NCBI GenBank assembly: GCA_037974665.1
Contig: CM075782.1
Span: 41,344,851 to 41,408,850, forward strand
Direction of reading: 5' to 3'
DNA from: Ehretia macrophylla
Lineage: Eukaryota; Streptophyta; Magnoliopsida; Boraginales; Ehretiaceae
Length of the DNA: 64,000 bases
The number at the start of each line of letters is the position of its first letter. The first letter of the stretch is position 1. Under the pieces are notes generated by a model. That model saw only the letters and a list, made by a program, of their open reading frames with translations, was not told the DNA's origin and ran no database searches. Shown here in pieces: positions 1 through 12,310 of the stretch. Both the position numbers and the translations under genes were made by a program.

Positions 1-2405
1 CTTAAATTACTATTCACTCCGTTTTTAAACTGCATTCTATTGGTTAATTAGCATTTTTATTAAATCATATTAATTGTAAAAGTAGTGGGAAAATGTGCTA
101 TTGAGTTAGAGGCGATAGGAGAGCTCATTTAGAAAATAATTTTTGTAGTTGAATGAATAGTGTTACGTAACTAACTTAGAGATTTAATTAGCTAGCTCAC
201 ATGTTTCACTCTAGGCTCGTTTTAAGCTTACTACGCGCATTATAATTGACCACTTAAACACCCAAACTTGACCCCACCCAACCATGCACCTTAAATATCA
301 ACTAAAGCTCATAAAATGCAAAAGAAAAAAAAAATAAAAGCTGAAAAAGCAGGCAGAAACCCGACAGCCCTTCTTGCACTTGGGAGGAAAATTTTCTTCA
401 TCAACTCTCCAATTCAAGCCAAGCCAAGCCTTGAGCAACTAGTGTAGGGTGTTTGCAAGCTTCCTAGGTGCTCCTACGCGTATTGGTGAGGGATTTCACG
501 GCTTGTTTTTGCATTTCTAAATAGTTACTCTTTTCTTGATTTGTTGAAAATGTGTTCAAATGCTATTGTATTAATTATCTATGCTATTATACCATGTATA
601 TGAATGCTAGAGAACATATTTGAGCCATCGTTTCACAATTTAAACGGTTAGAATCATTAGTTTGATTTTTAGGGTGAATAGTGACGTTTTTCTAGGGTTT
701 TGCGTAATTGCTCGAATTAGCTTGATTAAAGGCTTCTAATAGAAGCCCTAGGTGCTAACGAAGGTAGTCTAATATCCCCGCGCACTTACATTGCTCTATA
801 ATCGCATAAAACGTAAAATAGCCGACTTTAATTTGGAGCTTCCAAGGTTAATGCGAATCCGGGTGAATTCGGGCTTCAATTCTAGTATCTTTAGGCTACC
901 TAGGTGCTATAGAAGCCTTGATATCCCTTGTTTGAAGCCCGGACATTGTATGTGTAGTTTAAAGCCATAAGTAGGAATTTGGGGCTTTCGGGATAATCGC
1001 AGCCATTTGAATGAGTTAGAGGGTTGAGAGGGTACCTTGAGGGTTAGTTAGAAGGCTGGGAGAGTTTCCTTTGAAAATGGAATCATTAACCTTGGTTTGG
1101 AAGAGAAATAGTTTGAAAAACAAAGGGGTTTATGTGCTATTTCGGTTGTCTCACACTTTTAAACCCATGGTATGGCTTCTTGAGTGTTTATATGTGATTT
1201 TAATTTGATTTGGGTCTTTTGGTATGATTCTATGGTTATTTTGTTTATGTTCCTTTGTAAACTGCTTATTAGCTTTTGTAATTGCTTCTATCCTAATTGC
1301 TTCGAGGTCAACCTACTTTGTTGATCCTCTTATGTGTTAATGCTTATATTATTGCTATTAACTTGCCATTGTTAAGTGCATTGCATAGTGGTTACGCAAG
1401 CATAGTGTCAGGGGCGGATGTGTTGAATATCGGCTGGGCGGCAGAGGGCTTGCCGGTGGATATTCAAACTCCGTGCCCTATTCCCTCATTCGCCTGGTCC
1501 GGAGATTGCCAGGGGATGTTGGGTCGTAGGATTTGGGGTACATCCGGAGTACACCCACTGGAGTGATTGGGGTTTTGCCGGCTTATCGTGATCGTGCTCG
1601 TGGTTCGTGGTTCGTGAATGAAGACCAGTGAAGATTGGTGTATAGGGGATTGTGTGAAATGTATCCTTTTAAATGTGTGGTTACTTATGTTATCATTGCT
1701 TCTTAAATTGTCTAAGTGATATTGTTGTATAACTGTATTATCTGTTGCATTGCACGCCCCCGGGACTATATCCCTCACTGGGCAACAGTGGTTGCTCATA
1801 CCTCGCTAACATGTTTCAGGTGGCACAATTGGTGGGGTTGCCTTAGCTGCTGTGTGATATTTGTCTGAGGTGGATGTGCTTTCTGGTTGCTATGAGAAGA
1901 ATTGGTTGTCCTATGTATAATCTATTTTGGGGCCTTAAAGCTCATGTATGTATTTGAGTAATATGTAAGCTGGAAGTCTGATAATGTAGTAGCAGTGGTA
2001 ATTCTATGGCTTGTAATAACTTATATTTCTATTTCTAGTTGCTTTGCATGCTTGGGAGTGAATGGCTTAGTGTAGAATATTTTATCTCTAAGTATGTTTT
2101 AATGTTATCCTAGAATGGCATGGTTATTAGACTATATTATAAACAAGTTACTTGCATGCTTGTGTGGTTTTGGAACTGTTGTTTGTCTTAAGGCTCGGAT
2201 GGCCTTAAAGCTAAGATCTTTAGTTATAAATGAATGTCTTGTTATGTTGTGGCTTTATTGAGTATTTACAGGTTTTCAGAATGTCCATAGTACAGGGGAA
2301 ACTCTGTCTGTTTTTCCCCTAAAATTTTGTGACCGGGTTTGGTATTGGGTTGAAAATAGCATGGTTATTAGAGCCTCCGATCCCGTGAGGGATCGGGGCG
2401 TTACA
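1..2405 (+). mobile_element. 3' part of an LTR (Ty3/gypsy-like), truncated by the window edge
   Basis: The stretch is AT-rich, has no supported gene, and stops abruptly at ...GGGGCGTTACA, after which 5S sequence begins. Its last ~125 bases match the terminus of the minus-strand element at 58515 (shared GAAACTCTGTCTGTTTTTCC, ACCGGGTTTGGT and the GGGG-GTTACA end). It also carries two modules present in all LTRs here: AAGG/TTGGTGAGGG near 485 and the near-palindrome GTACATCCGGAGTAC at 1538-1552. It is therefore read as an LTR in + orientation with its 5' end outside the window. Whether it is solo or the 3' LTR of a whole element cannot be seen. The right-hand target duplication would be GCACC at 2406-2410. 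The open frame at 1297-1566 has no recognisable product. Confidence 0.75.
1538..1552. promoter_or_regulatory. Conserved LTR near-palindrome GTAC-ATCCGGA-GTAC
   Basis: The same module, usually preceded by GGGTCGTAGGATT or similar, occurs at 9565-9579 (reverse), 22998-23012, 31399-31413, and in a variant form at 58900-58914 and 63020-63034. These LTRs are otherwise strongly diverged, so the module is probably under constraint. Its function is unknown; protein binding or RNA processing are guesses. Confidence 0.5.
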
Positions 2406-2827
2406 GCACCCCACTTTTTGTTTTGAATTTTTTGCCCCGTTTAGGCTAGCCAAGATTCTTTATCTATCATATTTCTATTATCGAGTCCCACGGCATCTTG
2501 GGCAAGACAACTGCGCTTCGCGTAGAGGCCGGGCCCCGTAAACCGAGGGCATGGGGCATGTGACCAGGTTTTTGTCACTCCAGTGATCATAACTTTTGAT
2601 CAGTAAGGAGTTATGCAGCGCACAACATACCGTTAGAAAGCTCTCCGAGAGCTCTACGACGATGGCAGCAAGCCTGCTCGACTGTGCCAGTTTTCAGATC
2701 CCAAAATCAAACGTTTTCATTAGTTTCGGGCAACTTTTTTTCTTTTTGCCCTGTTTCTTCATCCCGGATCGCTTGTCAGGAGCTGCGAAAAGGATGACAA
2801 ATAAGGGCTTTGCGCCCTCAACATGAC

Positions 2828-2936
2828 GGGTGTGATCGTACTAGCAATAATGCACCAGATCTCCGAAGTTAAGCGTGCTTGGGAGAGAGTAGTACAAGGA
2901 TGGGTGGCCGCCAAGGAAGTCCTCGTGTTGTGCCCC
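2828..2936 (+). pseudogene. 5S rRNA pseudogene, class S, internal deletion
   Basis: About ten bases (the GGATCCCATC of helix III) are missing, so CACC runs straight into AGATCTCC. It carries the class S changes T43, A67 and A96 but has A at position 20. The 3' end reads TGCCCC instead of GCACCCC. Confidence 0.85.
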
Positions 2937-3350
2937 ATTTTTCATTTTGCATTTTTTGCCCCGTTAAGGCTTGCCAAGATGATTTATCCGTCACATTCCT
3001 ATTACCGAGTGCCATGGCATCTTGGGCAAGACAACTTTGCTTTGCGTAGAGGCTGGGCCCACAAACTGAGGGTGTGGGGCTTGTGACCATGTCTCCGTCG
3101 CTATGGTACCCATAACTTTTGATCCGTAGAGAGTTATGCAGCGCACAACATACCGTTGGAAAGCTCTCTGTGAGCTCTACGATGGGGGCAGCAAACCTCC
3201 TCGGCTGCGCCTATTTTTAGAAGCTAAAATCGAATATTTTCATCAGTTTTAGGCCACTTTTCTTCTTTTTGCGTTGTTTCTTTGTTCCTGATCGTTAGTC
3301 AGGATCAGCGAAAATGATGACAAATAAGGGCTTTGTACACTCAACATGAC

Positions 3351-3469
3351 GGGTACGATCATACCAGTAGTAATACACCGGATCCCATCAAATCTCTGAA
3401 GTTAAGCGTGCTTGGAAGAGAGTAGTACTAGGATAGGTGAGCCTCAAGGAAGTCCTCATATTGCACTCC
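3351..3469 (+). rRNA. 5S rRNA copy, class S
   Basis: Full length, with all four class S changes. Box C is altered (GGATAGGTGAGCC) and the end reads GCACTCCC, so activity is doubtful. Confidence 0.8.
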
Positions 3470-3882
3470 CCTTTTCGTTCTGCATTTTTTGCCTCGTTTA
3501 GGCTTGCCAAGATGCTTTATCCATCACATTTCTATTATCGAGTCCAACGGCATCTTGGGCAAGACAACTTCCCTTCACACAGAGACTAGGCCCGCAAGCC
3601 GGGGGCGTAAGGCCTGTGACCAGGTCTCCGTCGCTACGGTGCCAATAACTTTTGATTCGTAAGGAGTTTTGCGGCGCATAGCATAACGTTGGAAAGCTCT
3701 CCGAGAGTTCTACTACGGTGTCAACAAGCCTGCTTTGATGTGCCTATTTTTAGAGCCCAAAATCGAATGTTTTCATCAGTTTTCCATCACTTTTCTTCTT
3801 TTGTGCTGTTTCTTTATCCCTGATCGTTCGTCGGAAGCCACAAAAGGGACGATAAATAAGGGCTTTGCGCACTCAACATGAC

Positions 3883-4001
3883 GGGTGCGATCATACCAGC
3901 AGTAATGCACTGGATCCTATCAGATCTCCGAAGTTAATCATGCTTGGGAGAGATTAGTACTAGGATGGGTGACCCCTAGGCATGTCCCCGTGTTGCACCC
4001 C
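3883..4001 (+). rRNA. 5S rRNA copy, class S
   Basis: Full length. Box A is changed to AAGTTAATCATGC, and there are further changes at GAGATT and GGCATGTCC downstream of box C. Confidence 0.8.
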
Positions 4002-4390
4002 CCCTTTTCGTTTTGTTTTTTTGCCCCGTTTAGGTTTGCCAAGATGATTTATCCGTCACATTTCTATTATCGAGTCCCATGGAATCTTGGGCAAGACAAC
4101 TTCGCTTCTCGTAGAGGCTGGGCCCGCAAACCGAGGGCGTTGTGCCTGTGACTTGGTCTTCGTCGCTCCGGTGCCCATAACTTTTGATCCGTGAGGAATT
4201 ATGTAGTGTACAACATACCGTTGGAAATCTCTCCAAGAGCTCTACGACACCTATTTTTGGAGCCCAAAATCAAACATTTTCATCAGTTTTCAGCCACTTT
4301 TCTTCTTTTTGCTCTGTTTTTTCGTCCCTGATCGTTCATCGGGAGCCACGAAAAGGACAACAAATAAAGGCTTTGCGCACTAAACATGAC

Positions 4391-4511
4391 GGGTGCGACC
4401 ATACTAGCAGTAATGCACCGGATCCCATCAGATTTTTGAAAGTTAAGCGTGCTTGGCAGAGAGTAGTATTAGGATGGGTGACCCCTAGGGAAATCCTCGT
4501 GTTGCACACCC
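4391..4511 (+). rRNA. 5S rRNA copy, class S, with insertions
   Basis: One extra A precedes box A (TTTTTGAAAGTTAAG) and the end reads GCACACCCC, giving about 121 nt. The next unit starts 532 bp on. Confidence 0.78.
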
Positions 4512-4922
4512 CATTTCGTTTTGCATTTTTTTCCCCGTTCAGGCTTGCCAAGATGTTTTATCCGTCACATTTCTATTACCGAGTGCCACAGCTGCTTGGG
4601 CAAGACAACTTCTCTTCCCGTAGAGGCTGGGCTTGAAAACCGAGGGCTGGGGCTTGTGACCAGGTCTCCGTCACTCAAGTGACTATAAATTTTGATCCAT
4701 ATGGAGTTACGCGGTGCACAACATACCATTGGAAAGCTCTCTGAGAGCTATACGACGAGGGCAACATTTATGCTCGGCTGCGGCTAATTTCGGAGCCTAA
4801 AATCGAACATTTTCTCCGTTTCGTGACACTTTTGTTCTTTTTTCACAGTTTTTTCGTCCTGGATAGTTCGTCGGGAGTCGCGAAAAGGATGAAAAATAAG
4901 AGCTTTGGGGCATAAACATGAC

Positions 4923-5024
4923 GGGTGTGATCATACCATCAGTAATGCACCGGATCCCATCAGAACTCGGAAGTTAAGCATGCTTAGGCGAGAGTAGTAC
5001 TAGGATGGGTAACCCACTGGGAAG
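4923..5024 (+). pseudogene. 5S rRNA pseudogene, S/L chimera, 3' truncated
   Basis: The first ~30 nt are class S (CAGTAATGC), but the rest is class L (CAGAACTC..., GGCGAG, CTGGGAAG). The last ~18 nt and the start of the spacer are missing: GGGAAG runs into CTCTTCTCGGTTAGGC. The copy marks the S-to-L switch in segment A. Confidence 0.85.
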
Positions 5025-5476
5025 CTCTTCTCGGTTAGGCTTGCCAAGATGCTTTATCCACCACATTTCTATTTCCAAATCTTACTGCACCTTGGGCAAG
5101 ACAACTTCGCTTCACGTAGAGGCTGGGCCCGCAAACTGAGGGTGTGGGGCCTATGACCAAGTCTCCGTCGCTCCGGTGCCCTTAACTTTTGATCCGTAGT
5201 GATTTATGAGGCGCACAGCATATGGTTGGAAAGCTCTCTGAGAACTCCACGATGGGGATAGCAAGACTACTTGGTTGCGCCTATTTTCGGAGCCCAAAAT
5301 CGAACATTTTTATCAATTTTGGGCCCTTTCGCTTCTTTTGTACTATTTTTCCATCCCGAATCGTACGCCATGAGCATTTAAAGGGACGACAACCTAACTC
5401 GCAGGACATTCGTAGTCCCTACAATGGGTCGATATCACGTCTTAAGAAGATACTGCGTTGTTGAAGCGGATGGGTT

Positions 5477-5532
5477 GTCGTTAAGCCCATTGGGCCTTTT
5501 GAATGGGCCATCTCTCTGGGCTGGGACTGTGA
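5477..5532. promoter_or_regulatory. Site II-like cluster in the class L spacer (representative)
   Basis: AGCCCATTGGGCC (5484-5496) is followed by AATGGGCC and TGGGCTGGG, giving about four TGGGCY/RGCCCA motifs in 50 bp, roughly 40-90 bp before the next 5S start. The same block, with point changes, precedes the L copies near 6160, 6837, 7517, 8197, 12602, 13281, 13961, 16238, 16918, 33301, 33979, 34659, 35337, 35845 and 36524. TGGGCY is known as a TCP-bound site II element of plant ribosomal-protein promoters. A role in 5S transcription here is inference. Confidence 0.5.
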
Positions 5533-5570
5533 ACCGTCAACACATAGAGGATTTGTGCCCTCAACATGAT

Positions 5571-5689
5571 GGTTATGGTCATACTAGCACTAATGCACTG
5601 GATCCCATCAGAACTCCGAAGTTAAGCACGCTTAGGCGAGAGTAGTACTAGGATGGGTGACCCCTTGGGAAGTCCTCGTGTTGCATTCC
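5571..5689 (+). rRNA. 5S rRNA copy, class L
   Basis: Full length with a diverged first ten bases (GGTTATGGTC) and end (GCATTCCC). Box C is intact. It is the first copy preceded by the long spacer block. Confidence 0.78.
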
Positions 5690-6248
5690 CCTTTTCAATC
5701 TTTTTTTCCCAGTTAGGCTTGCCAAGATGTTTTATACATCACATTTCTATTACCGAATCCCACGAAACCTTGGGCAAGACAACTTCACTTCATGTAGAGG
5801 CTTGGCCAGCAAACCGAGGGCTTGGGGCTTGTGACCAGGTATCCGTCACTCCGGTGTACAGAACTTTTGATTCGTAAAGAGTTACGGGGCGTACATCATA
5901 CTGTTGGAAAGCTCTCCGAGAGCTCTACGATGGGGGCAGCAAGCCTACTCAACTGCACCTATTTTTGGAGCCCAAAATCGAACATTTTCATCAATTTCAA
6001 GCCACTTTTCTTCTTTTGCGCTGTTTTACCATCCCGGATCATACGTTGTGAGCTGTTAAAAGGAGGACAACCTAACTCGCGGGACATTAGAGGGCCTAAC
6101 TATGCCTTGATATCATGTCTTGTAAGGACGCTACATTGTCGGAGCGGATGGGTTGTCGTTAGGCACATTTGGCCTTTTGAATGGGCTATCTCTCTGGGCT
6201 GGGACTGTGAACCGTCAACACATAAGGGATTTGTGCCCTCAACATGAT

Positions 6249-6367
6249 GGGTGGGATCATACCAGTACTAAGGCACCGAATCCCATCAGAACTCCGAAGT
6301 TAAGCATGATTGGGCGAGAGTTGTACTAGGATAAGTGACCCCCTGGGAAGTCCTCGTGTTGCACCCC
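6249..6367 (+). rRNA. 5S rRNA copy, class L
   Basis: Full length. Box A reads AAGTTAAGCATGATT and box C GGATAAGTGACC, both off consensus. Confidence 0.8.
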
Positions 6368-6924
6368 CTTTTTCATTTTTTATCCCGTTTAGCCTTGTCA
6401 AGATGCTTTATCCATCACATTTCTATTCTCGAGTCCCACCGCATCTTGGGCAAGACAACTTCGCATAGCGTAGAGGCTGGGTCCGCAAAGCGAGGGCGTG
6501 GGGCTATTGACCTGTTCTCCGTCGCTCCGGTACCCATAACTTTTGATCCGTAAGGAGTTACGCGGCGCATAGCCTACCGTTGGAAAGCTCTCCGAGAGCT
6601 CTACAATGGGGGCAGTAAGCCTACTAGGCTGTAACTATTTTCGGAGCCCAAAATCAAAAATTTTCATCAGTTTCGGGCCATTTTTCATCTTTTGCGTTGT
6701 TTTTCCGTCCTGGATCGTACTTCGGGAGCTATTAAAAGAATGACAACCTAACTCGTGGGACATTAGAAGGCCCTACAATGCTTCGATATCACTTCTTATG
6801 AGGATGCTGCGTTGTTGAATTGGACGGGTTGTCGTAAGGCCCATTGGGCCTTTTGAATAAGTCATCTCTTTGGGCTGGGACTGTGAACTGTCAACACATA
6901 AGGGATTTGTGCCCTCAACATGAC

Positions 6925-7043
6925 CGGTGTAATCATACCAGTACTATTGTGCAGGATCCCATCAGAACTCTGAAGTTATGCGTAGTTGGGCGAGAGTAGT
7001 ACAAGGATGGGTGACCCCCTGGGAAGTCCTCGTGTTGCACCCC
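6925..7043 (+). rRNA. 5S rRNA copy, class L
   Basis: It starts CGGTGTAATC; box A is AAGTTATGCGTAGTT. Box C and the 3' end are canonical. Confidence 0.8.
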
Positions 7044-7604
7044 CCTTTTCAATTTGTTTTGCCCCGGTTAGGCTTGCCAAGATGCTTTATCCACCACATT
7101 TCTATTACTGAATCCCACGGGGCCTTGGGCATGACAACTTTGCTTCACGTAGCGGCTGGGCCAGCAAACCGACGGCATGGGGCTTGTGACCAGGTCTCTG
7201 TCGCTCAAGTGCCCATAACTTTTGATCCGTAAGGAGTTATGCGGCACACAACATACCGTTGGAAAGCTCTCCGAGACCTCTTCGACGGGGGTATCAAGCT
7301 TGCTCTGCTGCACCTATTTTCGTAGCCCAAACTCTAACGTATTGATTAGTTTCGGGCCACTTTTCTTCTTTTTGCGTTGTTTTTCCGTCACGGATCGTTC
7401 ATCGTGAGTCACAAAAAGGACGACAACCTAACTCGAGGGACATTAGAGGGCCCTACAATGTGTCGATATCACGTCTTGTAACGATGCTGTGTTGTTGAAG
7501 CGGATGGGTTGTCGTTAAGCCCATTGGTCTTTTTCAATGGGCCATCTCTCTGGGATGGGTTTGTGAACCGTAAACACATAAGGGATTTGTGCCTTCAACA
7601 TGAT

Positions 7605-7723
7605 GGGTGCGATCATACCAGCACTAATGCACTGGATCCCATAAGAACTCCGAAGTTAAGTGTGCTTGGCCGAGAGTAGTACTAGGATGGGTGACCCCCT
7701 GGGAAGTCCTCATGTTGCACCCC
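7605..7723 (+). rRNA. 5S rRNA copy, class L, near consensus
   Basis: Only a few differences: ACTGG, CATAAG, AAGTGTGC, GGCCGAG and CATGTTG. It is one of the better preserved copies in segment A. Confidence 0.85.
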
Positions 7724-8283
7724 CTTTTTCAAAAAAAATTTCCCCGGTTAGGCTTGCCAAGATGCTTTATACACCACATTTCTATTTCTGAATCCCACGG
7801 CACCTTGGGCAAGACAAATTCACTTCACGTAGAGGCTGGACCCCCAAACCGAGGGCGTGGGGCTTGTGACCAAGTCTCTGTCGCTCCGGTGCCCTTAACT
7901 TTTGATCCGTAAGGAGTTACGCGGTGCACAGCATACCGTTGGAAAGCTCTCCGAGAGCTCTACGACGGGAACAGCAAGCCTAGTCGGCTGCAACTATTTT
8001 CAGAGCCCAAAATCGAACGTTTTCATCAATTTTGGGCCATTTTTCTTATTTTGCGCTGTTTTATCATCCCGGATCGTACTTCGTGAGCTGTTAAAAGGAC
8101 GACACCCTAACTCATGGGACATTATAGGGCCCTACAATGCCACGATATCACGTCTTGTAAGGATGCTGTGTTGTCGGAGCAGATGGGTTGTCGTTATGCC
8201 CATTGAGCCTTATGAATGGGCCAACTCTCTGGGCTGGGACTGTGAACCATGAAGATATAAAGGATTTGTGCCCTCATATTGAT

Positions 8284-8402
8284 GGGTCCGATCATACCAG
8301 CACTAATGCACCGAATCCCATCAGAACTCCAAAGTTAAGCGTGGTTAGGCGAGAGTAGTACTAGGATGGGTGACCACTTCGGAATTCCTCGTGTTGCACC
8401 CC
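8284..8402 (+). rRNA. 5S rRNA copy, class L
   Basis: It shares the unusual box C flank GACCACTTCGGAATTCC and the following TTTTTAGTATTTTTTG with the copy at 35932, about 27.6 kb away. Its upstream spacer is nearly identical to that before the copy at 16326. Confidence 0.82.
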
Positions 8403-9564
8403 CCTTTTTAGTATTTTTTGCCCTAGTTAGGCTTGCCAAGATGCTTTATCCACCACATTTCTATTTCTGAATCCCTCGGTACCATAGGCAAGACAACTTC
8501 GCTTCACGTAGAGGCTGGACCCACAAACCGAGGGAGTGGGGCCTTTGACCAGTTCTCCGTCGCTCCGGTGCCCATAACTTTTGATTCGTAAGGTGTCACG
8601 CCCCAACCCGGCCTATAAGGTTAGACTAGGGTGTGAACTAAACATTCAAGTCCTTTCACGTACTTAATCGCTCAAGGAGGTTTAACACTTAATATTTAAT
8701 CCTAGACTCCAAAATTTTTTGGTAAACCGGCAGCATAACGGCTATAATTGGACTCTTTGGTTTGACCTAATTCTCTAAACGCCTCAATTATTCCAATCAT
8801 TAATCCAATTCCATTAAGGACTCCTATTTGTCACCAACCGATTTGCCTACTAGTTTATCTTGAAAGTCTCGTTTGGTTAATAAGCCTAACATGATAACTA
8901 TGTCCCGTTTATTTGTCAATTTCCTATCATGCAAGTACCTATTATCCTTTAGTTTGCAAATGAGCACCTAAGTGAAATTAGATAGAATTAACTTAGTTGA
9001 TTATTCATCTAGTGGTTTGAATGCCTACGATAACTACTAATTAAGAAAACAAAAGCAAACAACCAAATAAAAGTTCGTCCGGTTACAGATAGTACAATCC
9101 CAGAATTAGACCCAAATTACAACGGGGTCATTTACATCAATAAACAACGAGCAACATAAAAGAAATAGTCTTCAAGTGGCATAGTTCACAAATAGCCACA
9201 ATCATGCAAAGCACACAAGACAGGCAATCACTCCAAGGAATCATCGTTAGGCACATCGTCCTTGGGTACCTGTTCTTGATCTTCTTCACCTGAGATGATA
9301 AAAGAGGGTGAGTCCTTATGAACTCAGCGAGGGGGAACGAGAAATACGTTTTGAAACTCATTTTTCGGTCCAATTTATGAAAACCCCTTTGTAAAACATG
9401 TCACATATTACAAATAATATGGTAAGCAATTATAAGAAACAAATCGAGAAACGGATACAATTACCAATCATTTCAAGGATACGGTGAGCATTTGCTCTCA
9501 GATCAAGTCAAGTAACAGGAGTTGCGGCCGACTTTAATTCATCCCCAAAACACGTCAGGTGGGT

Positions 9565-9579
9565 GTACTCCGGATGTAC
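9565..9579. promoter_or_regulatory. Conserved LTR near-palindrome, solo LTR copy
   Basis: GTACTCCGGATGTAC is the reverse complement of the module at 1538-1552, in the corresponding part of this LTR, about 0.97 kb from its 3' end. Confidence 0.5.
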
Positions 9580-11398
9580 CCCGAAATCCTACGACCCAAC
9601 TCTCCGAGGGTGAAATACCAAGCGAGAGAGGGAATTGGACCATGGTAGTCACGGTAACACCGGCAAGCCCGATGCCGCCCGGCGTGCGTGAAACACTACC
9701 ATGCCACACTGAAAGGTTGCAACCTCGTATGCAACGCATATTTATAACATTTAACATATCACATTAGGAGGACAACAAAGTAGGTCACCTCCGAGCAGTT
9801 ATAAGATCGTACGTTGTCAAGTAATCAAACAAGGCACGATAAGACAAATAATTTCACTTGAAATGCATATAGAGCCATATGAACATTACACGGGCAGACA
9901 TGTAACACATGCAAGACAAGCTATCTAACTCATTTCAAAGTTCAAGTATTCAAGTGATACGAATATTCACCATGTAACAACATTTACGTGGGTTGGGTTG
10001 CAAGAAAAGCTTATATGACAACATGCAATGGTCAAAATCACATTTGAAGTTATAAGATATTTACGGGCAGCCCACTAAGCATATAATTTCCACACAATAA
10101 CCAAGAATCAACACTTAGCAAAACTACCTAGTCAATAGGGTTTCCATTTCATGCTTAATCGTGTGATTAAAACCCTAAGTCAACTCAAAATCATTCTCAA
10201 GTCACGCATCATTCCATTCAAGCATCCTCAAGTAGTCAAAACAGTCCACATAACATCTCAACACCACATTCCCACACGATTAGAACCACAAAAGGGGTTA
10301 CAATAATTTTCCAAGCATGTAGCTAAATAAAACCTTTACTGCAATAGGCTGTTTTCTCACAATCAATAGGATAATCAAAAAATCTCCAAATTCAGTAAAT
10401 AATATGTCAAATTAAAGCTTAAGAAGTTAAATAAAATCAAAAACAAACCTTGCATCAATTGGAGTTCGGGATAATTAGATATAGCCGAAACACTGGAATA
10501 GCACAAAACTGTCCAGATTTGCACACTTTTCAAAAATTGACGTTTTTGAGGTCCTTAGGGTCAGTTTTAGCCTTGGTACATTTCTGAAAAAATTGTCCAG
10601 AACTGAAAAATATAGCAGCACACCAAATTTCATGCATTTTTTACATCATTTACTAAGTCAAATATGGTTCGTTCCACAAGGTCAGTGCATCTGCCAAAAC
10701 CTGATTAATTTTTTCCAGATTTCCAGATTTGGTCACATTTTAATGATTTGCCATTTTGAGGGCCTTAGAGTCAGAATTAGCTTTCTCCTATTTCTGGGAA
10801 AAATGTCGAAAACTGTCCAAACTAGTCACCTACCAATTTTCAAGCATTTTAAAATTCATTTCTTAGCTAAACTTACCTCGAACAGACTGGTCAGAGAGCC
10901 GTCATCCATTTCGACTTCACCTAGCATCATTTTCAAGCCAAGATCTTGCCATGCATGGTTGTTTAAGCTTATGAACGACCATATAGCTCAAGTACAGAAG
11001 CAAATACACACATTTATGAGCATGGATGAGAATTTTTGAAGAGTTTTCAAAAGGTTTTAACCCTCACCTTAGCAATCAACCACAAAATGCTCAAGACCCT
11101 TTGTTGAAGCTCAAATCTTCTCCTTTTCCTTGCTTAGCCGAGAACCTCACTAGGTTTTCTCTATTTTTCCTAGCTTAATGATCAATCTCTTAGTGCATGC
11201 ATGTAGTTAGAACTTGAAGAAAAGAAATGGATGCTTAGTAACTCACCTAGGCCGAAAATGAAGCTTCAATGCACATGCATGAGTGATTTCGAACTCTAGC
11301 TTGTTTGCTTGGGTTTCTTGATGGCTACTCGACTTTGCTCAACCAAGATGTCAAGAAGACAAGCCAAGGAGGGAGAGAAGTCAGGCAAGAACCGAAAT

Positions 11399-11430
11399 GG
11401 AGAGAGAGAATGAGAGGGAGAGAGAGAAGT
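11399..11430. repeat. GA-rich microsatellite inside the solo LTR
   Basis: A GAGAGA-rich run with interruptions. The CT-rich counterpart occurs in the two full LTRs near 21143-21183 and 29552-29585, so it is an LTR family trait. Confidence 0.75.
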
Positions 11431-11939
11431 TCGAAGGAAATGAGAGAATGTGACAAAAAATATGACAAGGAATAAAGCCTTTTGCAATTTTTGATGAGCA
11501 TGTTCAGCCTTGAGCTTGGTGAATCAGATTTTTGTGTCTTCAAGGTGGAATTTAAAATGTTAGCATGGGCCATGAGTGGTTTGGTCGAAAATGAGAGGAA
11601 ATTGAGGTGGTTTTGGGCAATTTTTTATGCATTGTGTAAGTGTTTTGTCATAGTTTGTCTAGGATTATGAATAAATTATGCAATGCTAGACTAAATGCAC
11701 TTAGTGGTCAGCCAAGGGCTTGCAAATTGCTGAAATTTCAGACTCTATTTAATATATTATGGATTATAATAAGGGTGAAATTTGAGGTGCATTGGTTTTG
11801 GGTGAGAATAAATAATAAAGAATGTTTAGGTGTTTGTGTAGATTGAATTGTTTATTGTTTGTGGATTTTGTAGAGATTTGAATTAGGATTATTTTATAGT
11901 TTAGTGCTTTGTGTAGGATGCTTTCTTGATTAACGTGGT

Positions 11940-12310
11940 GGCACGGGTTCCTAGGGCTAGGGGACGCACTACGAGGCACACACCGAAAACAATACGGGGC
12001 ACGAAACACGAGGTAAACACGAACTACGAGGTAAGACACGAACCTCTAGACTAAGGCACGTACTTCAAGTCTAATGCACAGATTCTAATGCTAACGCACG
12101 CAACCCTAGGTCAATGCACGTAAATCAATGCACGACACGTAATTCAATGCAATGCACGTAAATTAAGGTACGCCTCTTAAACCTAGGTTAAGGCCCGTAT
12201 GACGAAGTATGCATGAAAACTAAGATAGGGCACGTAATCCAAGATCAGTCATATCATTCTTGGTCTATGGCACACAAATTGAGGTGATACACGTTATTCA
12301 AGGTCGGGCC
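11940..12310 (-). repeat. Degenerate CGTGC/ACGTG motif block at the LTR 5' end
   Basis: Read on the minus strand, the LTR start holds many loosely spaced CGTGC and ACGTG words about 20-30 bp apart, such as ACGTGCATT, GTGCCTTA and ACGTGTCG. Shorter versions occur at 20445-20660 and 28845-29055. ACGTG is the core of G-box/ABRE elements, so this could be U3 regulatory sequence. That role is inferred. Confidence 0.5.

Larger units (their letters stand above)
2406..8593 (+). repeat. 5S rDNA tandem array, segment A
   Basis: Segment A begins with the last bases (GCACCCC, 2406-2412) of a 5S gene split by the LTR insertion. It contains ten further 5S copies starting at 2828, 3351, 3883, 4391, 4923, 5571, 6249, 6925, 7605 and 8284. 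Spacing is 508-532 bp in the first four intervals (class S) and 676-680 bp from 5571 on (class L). The switch falls inside the chimeric copy at 4923. Stretches between copies are spacer: a T-run terminator, a conserved middle segment, then a TATA-like box about 29 bases before each gene. I see no protein gene in the spacers. The segment ends in mid-spacer at the TAAGG target site of the solo LTR. Confidence 0.93.

Noticed and set aside
2345-2357. TGGTATTGGGTT in the left LTR as a primer binding site
   Set aside because: It is followed by about 50 more bases of LTR ending in GTTACA and then 5S sequence, and the match to TGGTATCAGAGC stops after six bases.
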